Assembly (NCBI GenBank): GCA_963705155.1
Contig: CAVPJC010000026.1
Span: 62,001 to 126,000, forward strand
DNA: 64,000 nt
Source of the DNA: CAVPJC01 sp963705155
GTDB taxonomy: Bacteria > Chloroflexota > Anaerolineae > Anaerolineales > UBA4823
Reading direction: 5' to 3'
This document shows, piece after piece, positions 49,823 through 58,942 of the stretch. Position 1 is the first letter of the stretch; every line of letters starts with the position of its first letter. The position numbers and the translations under genes were made by a program. A model generated the notes under the pieces. The model ran no database searches. It was given only the letters and a program-made list of their open reading frames with translations, and was not told the DNA's origin.

Positions 49823-50911
49823 ATGACTAAATCCTCGACACCCATCCAATCCGCCGAAGTTGCCATCATCGGGGCAGGGCCGATCGGTCTGGAGCTGGCT
49901 GCCTGCTTGAAACGCCTCGGGCTGGATTACCTGCACTTTGACGCCCGCCAGATCGGCTACACCATCAGCTGGTGGCCGCGCAATACCCTGTTCTTCAGCA
50001 CCACCGAGCGCATCGAGATCGCCGGCATCCCGCTGGCGAACATTCACCAGCAGCGCGCCACTGGAGAAGAGTACCTGGCTTACCTGCGCGCCGTGGTGGA
50101 GCAGCTCGACCTGCAGGTGAACACCTACGAACCCGTGGTGGGCGTCCGGCGCCAGGCGAAGGGCTTTGAACTGCTTACCCGCCCGCAGTCCGGCGAACGC
50201 CGCTACACCTGCCGCAAGCTGGTCCTGGCAATCGGGGATATGCACGCCCCGCAGCGCCTGGATATCCCCGGCGAAAACCTGCCGCATGTCAGCCATTATT
50301 TTGATGATCCGCACCGCTACTTTCGCAAACGCCTGCTCATCGTTGGCGGGCGCAACTCGGCGGCCGAGGCCGCCCTGCGCTGCTGGCGCGCCGGCGCCCG
50401 GGTGAGCATCAGCTACCGCTGTCCCGATTTCGACGCGCAGGCGGTCAAGCATTGGATCCTGCCGGATCTCAAAGCCCAGATCGAGCTGGGCACGATCACT
50501 TTTTACCCCGAGACCATTCCGCTGGAAATTACCCCGCAAAACGTATGTCTCGGCAGGCTGAAGGATGGCGTTCTTACCCCGCAGCGCAGCGATGTCCCGG
50601 CAGATTTTGTGCTGCTCAACACCGGTTTTATCCAGGACCCGACACTTTTTTCACTCACAGGGGTTAACCTTGTGGGGGAGCAGCGCGCCCCGGAGTACAA
50701 CCCCGACACGATGGAAACCAACGTGCCCGGTGTGTACGTGGCAGGCACCGCCGCCGCCGGCTCTCAAAAGCGCTACCGCCTCTTCATTGAAAACTCGCAC
50801 CTGCACGTGGGTAAGATCGTGCTGGCCCTGACCGGAAAATGGCCCGCCCAGCTGGGAACCATCCCCGACCGCCAGTATGAGCCGCCCTTCGAGCACATCC
50901 AGGCCAACTGA
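49823..50911 (+). CDS. YpdA-like FAD/NAD(P)-binding oxidoreductase
   Basis: About 362 residues. FAD Rossmann VAIIGAGPIGLELAACLKRL, then WPRNTLFFSTTERIEIAGIP and LAYLRAVVEQLDLQVNTYEP, then NAD(P) Rossmann LLIVGGRNSAAEAALRCWRA, then FVLLNTGFIQDPTLFSLTGV and VPGVYVAGTAAAGSQKRYRL. These landmarks match YpdA, the FAD-dependent bacillithiol disulfide reductase, and related thioredoxin reductase-like proteins. ATG 49823 follows GCAGGAGGGGCTG. The following gene is 13 bases away, so they are co-transcribed. Bacillithiol use in this organism is unproven. Confidence 0.85.
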   Translation: MTKSSTPIQSAEVAIIGAGPIGLELAACLKRLGLDYLHFDARQIGYTISWWPRNTLFFSTTERIEIAGIPLANIHQQRATGEEYLAYLRAVVEQLDLQVNTYEPVVGVRRQAKGFELLTRPQSGERRYTCRKLVLAIGDMHAPQRLDIPGENLPHVSHYFDDPHRYFRKRLLIVGGRNSAAEAALRCWRAGARVSISYRCPDFDAQAVKHWILPDLKAQIELGTITFYPETIPLEITPQNVCLGRLKDGVLTPQRSDVPADFVLLNTGFIQDPTLFSLTGVNLVGEQRAPEYNPDTMETNVPGVYVAGTAAAGSQKRYRLFIENSHLHVGKIVLALTGKWPAQLGTIPDRQYEPPFEHIQAN

Positions 50912-50924
50912 ACAGGAGACGGCA

Positions 50925-51668
50925 ATGTCGCAATATTTTTCATTGGATTGGAACGGCGCTCCTTTTGTCTTGTTTGGCCCGGCGCACCTGGCTGGCCTGG
51001 CGGTGGTGATCGGGGTTAACCTGCTGATCGTGGCTCTGCGCGGTCATTTTACCCCCTCCCGCCGCATCGCCATGCGCACTGTGTTAGCGGTGGTGCTGGT
51101 TGCCAACGAAATCGCCTGGCACATCTGGAACTACGCTGTGGGCCAGTGGACCATTCAGACCATGCTGCCGCTGCATCTGTGCAGTGTGCTGGTCTGGACA
51201 AGCGCCTATATGATGGTCACCAAGAACTACGCCATCTATGAGTTTCTCTATTTCCTCGGCATCGGCGGCGCTACCCAGGCCCTGCTCACGCCGGATGCGG
51301 GCATTTTTGGCTTTCCCCACTTCCGCGCCTTCCAGACCATGATCTCGCACGGCACCATCGTCACCGCTGCCATCTATATGACGGTGATCGAAGGTTACCG
51401 CCCAACCTGGCGCTCGCTGCTGCGGGTGGCTGTGTGGGGCAACCTGTACATGGCCTTCATCGGCCTGGTCAACTGGGCCATCGGCAGCAACTACATGTTC
51501 ATCGCCCACAAACCCGAGACCGCCAGCCTGATCGATATGCTCGGCCCCTGGCCCTGGTACATCCTCAGCCTGGAAGCCATCGCCCTGGTGATGTGCCTGC
51601 TGCTTTACCTGCCGTTTGCCATCAAAGACCGCTTTGCCTCTGCTCCGGCAGCGGCAACCGCTGATTAA
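50925..51668 (+). CDS. YwaF-like integral membrane protein (TIGR02206 family)
   Basis: About 247 residues, seven or so transmembrane segments: FVLFGPAHLAGLAVVIGVNL, the family landmark TIQTMLPLHLCSVLVWTSAY, FLYFLGIGGATQALLTPDAG and the late FIGLVNWAIGSNYMFIAHKP. Function unknown. ATG 50925 follows AACAGGAGACGGCA. Its 3' end overlaps the convergent trpA end by 47 bases. Confidence 0.85.
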   Translation: MSQYFSLDWNGAPFVLFGPAHLAGLAVVIGVNLLIVALRGHFTPSRRIAMRTVLAVVLVANEIAWHIWNYAVGQWTIQTMLPLHLCSVLVWTSAYMMVTKNYAIYEFLYFLGIGGATQALLTPDAGIFGFPHFRAFQTMISHGTIVTAAIYMTVIEGYRPTWRSLLRVAVWGNLYMAFIGLVNWAIGSNYMFIAHKPETASLIDMLGPWPWYILSLEAIALVMCLLLYLPFAIKDRFASAPAAATAD

Positions 51669-52459
51669 GCGCCCCCCGCATTTCCGCCACGAACGCTCCT
51701 GCCGCCCCAGCCGGGTCGGGGCTGTTATTCACGGCTTTGATCAAAGCTGATCCGATGATGACGCCATCCGCCAGGCGGCCGACCTCGGCGGCCTGCCCGG
51801 CGGTGGAAATGCCAAAACCCACAGCCAGCGGCAGGCGGGTGTGCTGGCGCACGCGTTGGATGAAATCCTGCAGATGGGTGGGCAGCGCCTGGCGCGCCCC
51901 GGTGACCCCGGTGATGGACACCAGGTAGATGAAACCGCTGGAACGGGCAGCCACCTTTTCCACGCGCTCGGTGGTGGAGGTGGGCGCCAGAAGATATACC
52001 AGGGCGCAGCCGTGTTAGACGGCAGGCCGCCTCCAGCTCGCCGGCTTCCTCGACAGGCAGGTCGGGGACGATGAACCCATCCGCCCCGGCCCGGGCAGCG
52101 TCTGCCACAAAGCCTGCCACGCCGTAAGCCAGGATGGGGTTGTAGTAGCCCATCAGCAGCAGGGGCTGGCGCACGCCGCGCTGCCGCAGGCGGGTCACAA
52201 TCTCCAGGCAGCCGTGCACATTCATGCCCTGCTCCAGCGCCGTCTGGGTTGAGTGCTGGATGGTCGGGCCGTCGGCCAGCGGGTCAGAGAAAGGCACGCC
52301 CAGCTCGATCAGGTCTGCGCCTGAGCGGGCAATCGCTTCCACGATCTCCGCGCTGGCCTGCGGCGCCGGGTAGCCCAGGGTGAAATAGGGCATCAGGGCG
52401 GCGCGCCCTGCGCTTGAAGCGGCTTCAAATGCCTGCCGGATGTGTTCCAACCCGTTCAT
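51622..52459 (-). CDS. trpA: Tryptophan synthase alpha subunit, frameshifted near 52020
   Basis: About 279 codons. Start MNGLEHIRQAFEAASSAGRA; catalytic Glu in DLIELGVPFSDPLADGPTIQ, Asp in GFIVPDLPVEEAGELEAACR; after one extra base near 52020 the second frame gives TTERVEKVAARSSGFIYLVS, GVTGARQALPTHLQDFIQRV and PLAVGFGISTAGQAAEVGRL. Splits indole-3-glycerol phosphate and passes indole to TrpB. ATG overlaps the trpB stop (ATGA). Last gene of the trp operon; its stop lies inside the convergent YwaF-like gene. Confidence 0.93.
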
Positions 52460-53723
52460 GCCTGCTCCTTTCCATTTGCGCCTGCAAGCGGGGCCAACTT
52501 TAACGCCGCCATCACGGTATCCAGGTCTTTATCGCCGCGCCCTGATAAGGTTGACCAGCAGGATTTGGTCCCGGCGCATGCGCGGGGCGCGGCGCAGCGC
52601 TTCCGCCACGGCGTGCGCAGATTCCAGCGCCGGCAGGATGCCTTCCGTGCGCGCCAGCGCCTGGAAAGCCTGCAGAGCTTCGCCGTCATCCGCCAGAGGT
52701 ATAGCTCGCCCGGCCTATCTGGCGCAGGTGAGCGTGCTCCGGGCCGACGGCGGGATAATCCAGCCCGGCCGAGATGGAATGGGTGGCGGCGATCTGCCCA
52801 TCCTGCGTCTTGCAGCACGTAGGTGTAAGTGCCGTGCAGCACGCCCGGGCGCCCGCTGACCGGGTCGGCAAAGCGGGCGGCGTGCTTGCCCGAGGGCGAT
52901 GCCCTCTCCACCGGCTTCCACGCCGATCAATTCCACGTTCTGGTCATCCGAGGAAAGCATGGAACAGCCCGATGGCGTTGGAGCCGCCGCCCACGCAGGC
53001 AATGCAGGCATCCGGCAGGCGTCCGGCCTGTTCCAGAATTTGCTGGCGGGCTTCATGTCCGATCACCGACTGGAAATCGCGCACCATCGTGGGGTAGGGG
53101 TGCGGCCCCAACGCCGAGCCGAGCAGGTAATGCGTGGTTTCCACGTTGGTCACCCAGTCGCGGATGGCTTCGTTGATGGCGTCTTTCAGCGTCCGGCTGC
53201 CGCTGTCCACCGGGCGCACCTCGGCCCCCAGCAGGCGCATGCGCAGCACATTGGGCTGCTGGCGGGCGATATCCACCGTGCCCATGTAGACCACGCACTC
53301 CAGCCCCAGCAGAGCAGCGGCGGTGGCGGTGGCCACCCCGTGCTGCCCGGCGCCGGTCTCGGCGATCACCCGCCGCTTGCCCATGCGGTCCGCCAGCAGG
53401 GCCTGCCCCAGGGCATTGTTGATCTTGTGGGCGCCGGAGTGGGCCAGGTCTTCCCGTTTCAGGTAGATCTGCGCTCCGCCCAGCTGAGCGCTCAGGCGGC
53501 GGGCATGGGTCAGGGCAGTTGGGCGGCCCACGTAGGTGCGCTGCAGGCGTTCCAGCTCGGTCTGGAATTCGACGTCGCTTCCCAGGGCGCGGTAGGCAGC
53601 TTCCAGCTCGGCCAGGGCTGGCATCAACGTCTCGGGCACATACTGCCCGCCGTAAGGGCCGAATTTGGCGGGCAGCCCGCCGCTTTGCGGACGGACATTC
53701 ACAGGCAGGGTAGTTGCCATCAC
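52456..53723 (-). CDS. trpB: Tryptophan synthase beta subunit, multiple frameshifts in the 3' third
   Basis: About 422 codons. N-terminal two-thirds intact: FGPYGGQYVPETLMPALAEL, PLP Lys in KREDLAHSGAHKINNALGQ, ETGAGQHGVATATAAALLGL. The C-terminal third is in several frames: NVELIGVEAGGEG, KHAARFADPVSGRPGVLHGT, ISAGLDYPAVGPEHAHLRQI and the terminal SGRGDKDLDTVMAALK. At least four shifts fall between 52950 and 52560. Condenses indole with Ser using PLP. Overlaps trpA and trpF at both ends (ATGA). Confidence 0.93.
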
Positions 53724-54382
53724 TTTATCTCCTTTGCACTGAGGCGCACGGCCCGGATAAAGGCCTGCATGCGCCCCGGGTCTTTGATTCCCGGGGCGCT
53801 TTCCACACCCGAGGCCACATCTACGCCCCAGGGCTGCACTTCGGTCACGGCGCGGGCCACGTTATCAGGGGTCAGCCCGCCTGCCAGAAGCAGTGGGTAT
53901 CCGGCGGCCAGCGCCCGGGCAGTCGGCCAATCGCCGGTCTGCCCGGTGCCGCCGTACTCGCCGGGGCGGTGGGCGTCCACCAGTAAGGCCGGGGCGGCCG
54001 GCCGCGCCATTTGCTGAGCCTGCTCCAACGCCGTTGGCAAATCGGTTGGGCGCAATGCTTTGTAAGCGCGCGGCGCCAGGGCCTGGACGTGCTCCACCGG
54101 CTCGTCGCCCGAAAGCTGCGCCAGATCCAGCCCGCAGCTATCCAAAACCGTGGCGATCAGCTCCACCGGCGCATTGACAAACACACCCACGCCGGTCAGG
54201 CGCACGCCCTGCCCACGCAGACCGCTTACAATCTGCGCGCAGGCTCCGGGCGTCAGGTAGCGCGGTGATTTTGGGTAGAAATTGAAGCCCAGCAACTCCG
54301 CCCCCGCCGCGGCCGCTGCCAGAGCGTCTTCCAGGCTGGTGATGCCGCAAATTTTTACCAAGCAGCGTCTCTCTGCCATCAT
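53720..54382 (-). CDS. trpF: Phosphoribosylanthranilate isomerase
   Basis: About 220 residues, intact. Active Cys in CLVKICGITSLEDALAAAAA, barrel motifs LLGFNFYPKSPRYLTPGACA, GVGVFVNAPVELIATVLDSC, YPLLLAGGLTPDNVARAVTE (phosphate) and the Asp in GVDVASGVESAPGIKDPGRM. Converts N-(5'-phosphoribosyl)anthranilate to CdRP. Start is ATG 54382 or 54379; the first overlaps trpC's stop. Overlaps trpB by ATGA. Confidence 0.95.
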   Translation of the reverse strand: MMAERRCLVKICGITSLEDALAAAAAGAELLGFNFYPKSPRYLTPGACAQIVSGLRGQGVRLTGVGVFVNAPVELIATVLDSCGLDLAQLSGDEPVEHVQALAPRAYKALRPTDLPTALEQAQQMARPAAPALLVDAHRPGEYGGTGQTGDWPTARALAAGYPLLLAGGLTPDNVARAVTEVQPWGVDVASGVESAPGIKDPGRMQAFIRAVRLSAKEIK

Positions 54383-55192
54383 CTATTTCCTTGTGCAGCC
54401 AGCTCGCGCACTCTGGCAGCCACATCCGAGGCGGTGACCAGCGCCTCGCCCACCAGGATAGCCTGCACGCCGCAGGCCGCCAGGCGCTGCACATCACCCG
54501 GGGTGTGGATGCCGCTCTCAGCCACCAGGCAGACGCCCTGCGGCACATGCCGGGCCAGCTCCAGGGTGGTTTCCAGGCGCACCTCAAACGTGTGCAGGTC
54601 GCGGTTGTTGACCCCCACCAGCCGCGGCTCACAGCGCAGCACGCTCTCCAGCTCGGCCAGGTTGTGCACCTCCACCAGCGGCGCCAGGCCCAACTCCAGC
54701 GCCAGGCTGTGCAGCTCTTTCCAGGTCGGCAGGCTCGAGCATCGCCGCGATCAACAGAATGGCGCTGGCTCCGGCGGCGCGTGCTTCATACACCTGGTAG
54801 GGATCGAAGATGAAATCTTTGCGCAGCAGGGGCATCCCGGGCAGCGCCTGCGCCACCTGCGAAAGGATCTCCAGGCTGCCGCCGAAGTAGTGCTCGTCGG
54901 TCAGGATGCTGATGGCCGCGGCGCCGTTATGCTGGTAAATGTGCGCCAACTGCAGCGGGTCGAAATGCGGCGCCAGCAGCCCGCGGGATGGGGAGCGGCG
55001 CTTGATCTCGGCGATCAGCGCCGGAGCAGGCGGCGCCTCGCCCGCATAAGCCGGCCGCCGCAGGGCCGCCAGAAAATCCGGGCGGGCAGGCGTCTGGCGG
55101 GCGGCCGCCTGCACCTCAGCCAGGGGTGTGTGCGCCTTCCGGGCAGCCACCTCCTGGCGTTTGTGGGCGAAAATCTCATCCAGGATGCTCAT
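54379..55192 (-). CDS. trpC: Indole-3-glycerol-phosphate synthase, frameshifted near 54730
   Basis: About 271 codons. First frame: SILDEIFAHKRQEVAARKAH, ALIAEIKRRSPSRGLLAPHF (catalytic Glu/Lys), AISILTDEHYFGGSLEILSQ, LLRKDFIFDPYQVYEARAAG (Lys). After one extra base: GLAPLVEVHNLAELESVL, LVGVNNRDLHTFEVRLETTL and LVAESGIHTPGDVQRLAACG. Decarboxylates and closes CdRP to indole-3-glycerol phosphate. Starts 6 bases after trpD. Confidence 0.95.
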
Positions 55193-55198
55193 GGCCGG

Positions 55199-56236
55199 TT
55201 ACTGCATCCCCTGGTGCACCGGCTGGCTCTGGCTGAACGCTATCAGTCGATCCAGCTTTTCCAGGGCTGCACCGCTTTCCAGAGCGGTATCGGCCTCCCG
55301 GAGCGCGGCGGGAATATCCCCGCTCTCTGCGGCCATCGCCGCGGCGGCATTCAGCAGCACCACATCCCGGCGCGGCGTGCGGTCTTCACCGCTCAGGATG
55401 CTCCGCAGGATGGCCGCGTTTTCCTGCGGCTCACCGCCGCGCAGCCCGGCGGTGGTCACACTGCGCAGACCCAGATCGCCGGGGTCGAGATCATAGCTGG
55501 TGACCTGCCCATTCTGCAGGTGGCTCACCCGGTTGGGACCGCCGGTGGTCAGCTCATCCAGCCCGCCATGCCCGTGGATGACGAAAGCCGCCTGCCCGCC
55601 CAGTGCGCCGAGCACCTCGGCCATTGTGTGGGTCAGGTTGGGGTCGTACACACCGATCAGCTGGTGGGTAGCGCCGGCCGGGTTGGTCAGCGGGCCCAAC
55701 AGGTTGAAGATGGTGCGCTGGCCCAGCTCACGCCGCGGCCCGATGGCGTGTTTCATCGCCGGGTGGAATTTGGGCGCAAACAGGAACCCGATCCCCACCT
55801 GCCCGATGCATTCACTGACCTGCTCGGGGGTCAGCTCCAGGTTCACACCCAGCGCGCCCAGCACATCGGCGCTGCCGCAGCGTGACGAAGCGGCCCGGTT
55901 GCCGTGCTTGGCCACTTTGCGCCCGGACCCCGCAATGACAAAGGCCGCCGCGGTGGAGATGTTGAAGGTGTGCAGGCCGTCGCCGCCGGTGCCGACGATA
56001 TCCAGCAGCGGCTCGCCCTTCAGGTCATAGGGCACGCGGCTGGCAACCGAGCGCATCGCCCGGGCGCTGCCGGTGATCTCCTCCACGCTTTCGCCTTTCA
56101 TGCGCAGCCCCACCAGGTACCCGCCAATCTGGGCCGGGGTGGCGCTGCCGGTCATGATGATCTGCATGGCCTCTTCGGCCTCGGCCGCGCTCAAGCCCTG
56201 GCGGCGGATGACTTTATCGATATACGGCTTCAACAT
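55199..56236 (-). CDS. trpD: Anthranilate phosphoribosyltransferase
   Basis: About 345 residues, intact. PRPP site LLDIVGTGGDGLHTFNISTA, then KVAKHGNRAASSRCGSADVL, FLFAPKFHPAMKHAIGPRRE, RTIFNLLGPLTNPAGATHQL and VIHGHGGLDELTTGGPNRVS. Transfers phosphoribose to anthranilate. ATG 56236 follows CAGGAGGTTGAC; the trpG stop is one base before. A minimal non-fused form. Confidence 0.96.
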   Translation of the reverse strand: MLKPYIDKVIRRQGLSAAEAEEAMQIIMTGSATPAQIGGYLVGLRMKGESVEEITGSARAMRSVASRVPYDLKGEPLLDIVGTGGDGLHTFNISTAAAFVIAGSGRKVAKHGNRAASSRCGSADVLGALGVNLELTPEQVSECIGQVGIGFLFAPKFHPAMKHAIGPRRELGQRTIFNLLGPLTNPAGATHQLIGVYDPNLTHTMAEVLGALGGQAAFVIHGHGGLDELTTGGPNRVSHLQNGQVTSYDLDPGDLGLRSVTTAGLRGGEPQENAAILRSILSGEDRTPRRDVVLLNAAAAMAAESGDIPAALREADTALESGAALEKLDRLIAFSQSQPVHQGMQ

Positions 56237-56237
56237 G

Positions 56238-56858
56238 TCAACCTCCTGAAAGACCGCCGTGGCGGGATACTGCATCCGCCTCCGTCTCGCCGTCTGCCGC
56301 CAGCGACAGAAAGTTTTGTAAGATCTGCCTGCCGTGTTGCGTCAGGATGGCTTCCGGGTGGAACTGCACACCGTAGATCGGGTAGCGCTTATGGCGCAGG
56401 GCCATGATCTCCCCCGCCTCGGTGCGGGCGGTGACTTCCAGCTCGTCCGGCAGCTCCGCCTCCACCACCAGCGAGTGGTAGCGCGTGGCTTCAAACGGGT
56501 TGGGGATGCCCTCGAACAGCCCGGCTGCGTCGTGGTAGATCAGCGAAGTCTTGCCGTGCATCGGGCTGGCGGCGCGCACCACCTGCCCGCCAAAGACCTC
56601 GCCGATGCACTGGTGACCCAGGCACACCCCCAGCACCGGGATCTGCGGCCCCAGGCGGCGGATGACTTCGCGCGAGATGCCCGCATCCGACGGGGTGCCT
56701 GGCCCGGGTGAGATGACGATGTGGCTGGGCTGCAGGGCCGCCAGGGCCTCCACGTTGATCGCGTCGTTGCGGTAGACGCGTACTTCAGCGCCCAGCTCCC
56801 CGAAATACTGCACCAGGTTGTAGGTGAACGAGTCGTAGTTATCGATCATCACGATCAT
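56238..56858 (-). CDS. trpG: Anthranilate synthase glutamine amidotransferase subunit
   Basis: About 206 residues, intact class I amidotransferase. IDNYDSFTYNLVQYFGELGA, oxyanion ISPGPGTPSDAG, nucleophile Cys in VLGVCLGHQCIGEVFGGQVV, and the His-x-Glu in YGVQFHPEAILTQHGRQIL. Supplies ammonia from Gln to TrpE. Starts 6 bases after trpE. May also serve folate synthesis, since no separate pabA is seen. Confidence 0.95.
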   Translation of the reverse strand: MIVMIDNYDSFTYNLVQYFGELGAEVRVYRNDAINVEALAALQPSHIVISPGPGTPSDAGISREVIRRLGPQIPVLGVCLGHQCIGEVFGGQVVRAASPMHGKTSLIYHDAAGLFEGIPNPFEATRYHSLVVEAELPDELEVTARTEAGEIMALRHKRYPIYGVQFHPEAILTQHGRQILQNFLSLAADGETEADAVSRHGGLSGG

Positions 56859-56864
56859 CTGTGT

Positions 56865-58366
56865 TTATCCTTTCTCGGCCATTTCCACCGCGGCTGCCAG
56901 GGCGCGGGCTTTGTTCAGCGTTTCATGGTACTCGCTTTCCGGCGTCGAATCGGCCACGATGCCCGCCCCCGACTGGATGCTCACCTGACCGCCCTGCATG
57001 ACCAGGGTGCGGATGGTGATGCAGGTGTCCATGCTGCCGTCGAAAGAGAAGTAGCCCACCGCGCCGGCGTACGGGCCGCGCGGTACGCCTTCCAGCTCGG
57101 TGATGATCTGCATGGCGCGGATCTTGGGGGCGCCGCTCACCGTTCCGGCGGGGAAGGTGGCGCGCATCAGATCAAAAGCGTCGTAACCGGGCTGCAGGCT
57201 GCCCTGCACCTGCGAAACGATGTGCATCACGTGCGAGTACCGCTCCACCGCCATCAGCTCGGTTACGCGCACACTGCCCGGCTGGCAGACACGCCCCAGG
57301 TCGTTGCGCGCCAGGTCGACCAGCATGACATGCTCGGCGCGTTCCTTGGGGTCGGCCAGCAGCTCCGCCGCCAGGGCGGTATCTTCATCCGAGCGTGCGG
57401 CCGCGCCGCCGGGTTCCGGCGATGGGCCGCAGTGTGGCGCTGCGCCCTTCCAGGCGCACGTGCATTTCAGGCGAAGCGCCGATCAAGTACAACGGCTGGT
57501 CGCCTGCCAGGCCGTCGAAGTCGAAAAAGAACATATAAGGAGAGGGGTTGAGCCGCCGCAGGGCGCGGTAGATATCGAAGGGGGCGGCTTCCGTCTGGCG
57601 GCTCAGGCGCTGGGAGAGCACCACCTGGAAGATATCGCCGGCTGCGATGTGCTCCTTGGCCTGCAGCACGGCGCGCTCGAAGGCCGCCTGGGTGGTGTTG
57701 GAGCACAGCTCGCCGCTGCTCTGAGCCGGGATCACGGCGGGGCGTGACGGCAGCGCCTGGCGCAGCCGGCTCTGCAGGGCGTCCAGGCGGGCTTCGCCTT
57801 CTGACCGGGCGGCTTCATCGTCTCCGTCTTGCACAAGGACATTGGTGATCAGCAGCATGCGCCCGAAGGCGTGGTCGAAAGCGATCAGCGTATCGGCCAG
57901 CAGGAAGATGGCCTGCGGCAATCCCCCGCTATCCACCAAATTGGCGGCAGGCACGCTGGGTTCAAAAAACGAGATGGTTTCATAGCCCAGGTAACCCACC
58001 AGCCCGCCCGTGAAGCGCGGCAGACCGCTCACCGGCACGGGCGCCGCCTGTGGAGAGTTTGCCGCGCAGGAAGCTGAGCGGGTCCTGCCCGGCGTCCAGG
58101 CTGTGCAGCTCGACCTCGCTGGCGCCGCGCTCTTCAATGATGCGCCCGCGCAGCAGGAAAGACCGGCTGGGGTCGACGCCGATGAAGGAGTAGCGCGCCA
58201 CCTGTTCGCCGCCGGTCACGCTCTCCAACAAAAACGACGGCCCGGCGCCGGCCAGCTTGAGGTAGATTGAAACGGGGGTATCCAGGTCGGCGGGCAGCTC
58301 GCGCACCACCGGCAGCAGCCTGGGGATCTGGGTCGAAAGGGGGTGATCGAGAACCTGGGTGAACAT
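56865..58366 (-). CDS. trpE: Anthranilate synthase component I, frameshifted near 58050 and 57405
   Basis: About 500 codons. ATG 58366 follows AATGGAGGCGCC. First frame: DTPVSIYLKLAGAGPSFLLE and ESVTGGEQVARYSFIGV, the feedback-binding LLES region. Second: FTGGLVGYLGYETISFFEPS, AAGDIFQVVLSQRLSRQTEA, NPSPYMFFFDFDGLAGDQPL and LIGASPEMHVRLEGRSATLR with PIAGTRRRG. Third: HVMLVDLARNDLGRVCQPGS, GTVSGAPKIRAMQIITELEG and SIQSGAGIVADSTPESEYHE. Converts chorismate to anthranilate with TrpG. First gene of the operon, behind the T-box leader. Confidence 0.95.
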
Positions 58367-58384
58367 GGCGCCTCCATTCAGCGG

Positions 58385-58826
58385 GTTGAGATAAAAATAC
58401 CTCTCGCGTCCCACAGGGACGGGAGAGGTTCCCGCGGTGCCACCCTGGTTAGGCCGGTCAGCGCTGTTTGGAAATTACCCCAGCGGCGCTGAACAAAAAA
58501 TCCCGCCGGTGATATGACGGGAAAGCTAAGCCAGCCTCACTTTGTATAGTCAGTTTGTTGCAGCGAGCTGCTCAACAAAATAACTACCCGCCCTGTATAA
58601 CGGAGGCGCTCCGGCGCAGGCTACTCAGGCTTTGCCCTTTCGACTGGCAGCTCCAAGGTCCATTCAACGCCGGGGTACCTGCAGGGCTCGCACCGTTCGC
58701 CTGCTCTCTGAAAAGCCCGTCCGCCGCCTACTATTCCTCTTCGCAGCTTTTGATCTTTAGATTTACGCACTTGGTGGGGGATTGCAACTTCCCCTTCAAC
58801 TGCATATCTACTAGTTTCTTTAATTA
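58385..58826 (-). promoter_or_regulatory. T-box leader sensing tRNA-Trp, upstream of trpE
   Basis: The minus strand carries the conserved T-box element AGGGTGGCACCGCGGGAACC (core complement at 58433-58446) directly before an intrinsic terminator. Farther upstream, an AGTA/GA-rich Stem I region and a purine-flanked UGG triplet (complement at 58660-58662, in GAATGGACC) are placed as expected for a Trp specifier loop. Uncharged tRNA-Trp would pair there and at the UGG-N bulge, favouring the antiterminator and trp expression. Stem assignment is by eye, so the specifier is inference; the T-box element is clear. Confidence 0.9.
58391..58430 (-). terminator. T-box intrinsic terminator
   Basis: ACCTCTC(C/G)CGTCCC and its complement form a 14-base stem with one mismatch and a 3-base loop, followed on the minus strand by ATTTTTAT. 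It competes with the antiterminator made by the conserved T-box element just upstream, and lies 25 bases before trpE. Confidence 0.9.
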
Positions 58827-58832
58827 GGACGT

Positions 58833-58861
58833 GTTATATCAGCAAAGCCGGGGCTTGTCAA
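58833..58861 (-). promoter_or_regulatory. trp operon promoter
   Basis: On the minus strand TTGACA (complement at 58856-58861), a 17-base spacer and TATAAC (complement at 58833-58838) match a sigma-70 promoter, with transcription expected at about 58826. The divergent kinase gene begins at 58943. TTAGAAT at 58874-58880, on the plus strand, is a possible but weaker -10 for that gene. Confidence 0.8.
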
Positions 58862-58942
58862 GCGCAACCCGTGTTAGAATTGCCCAATTGTGGGTATTTC
58901 AGAGTTGAATAGGCTGTATTGAACCGAGAGGGGCTTGTATTC

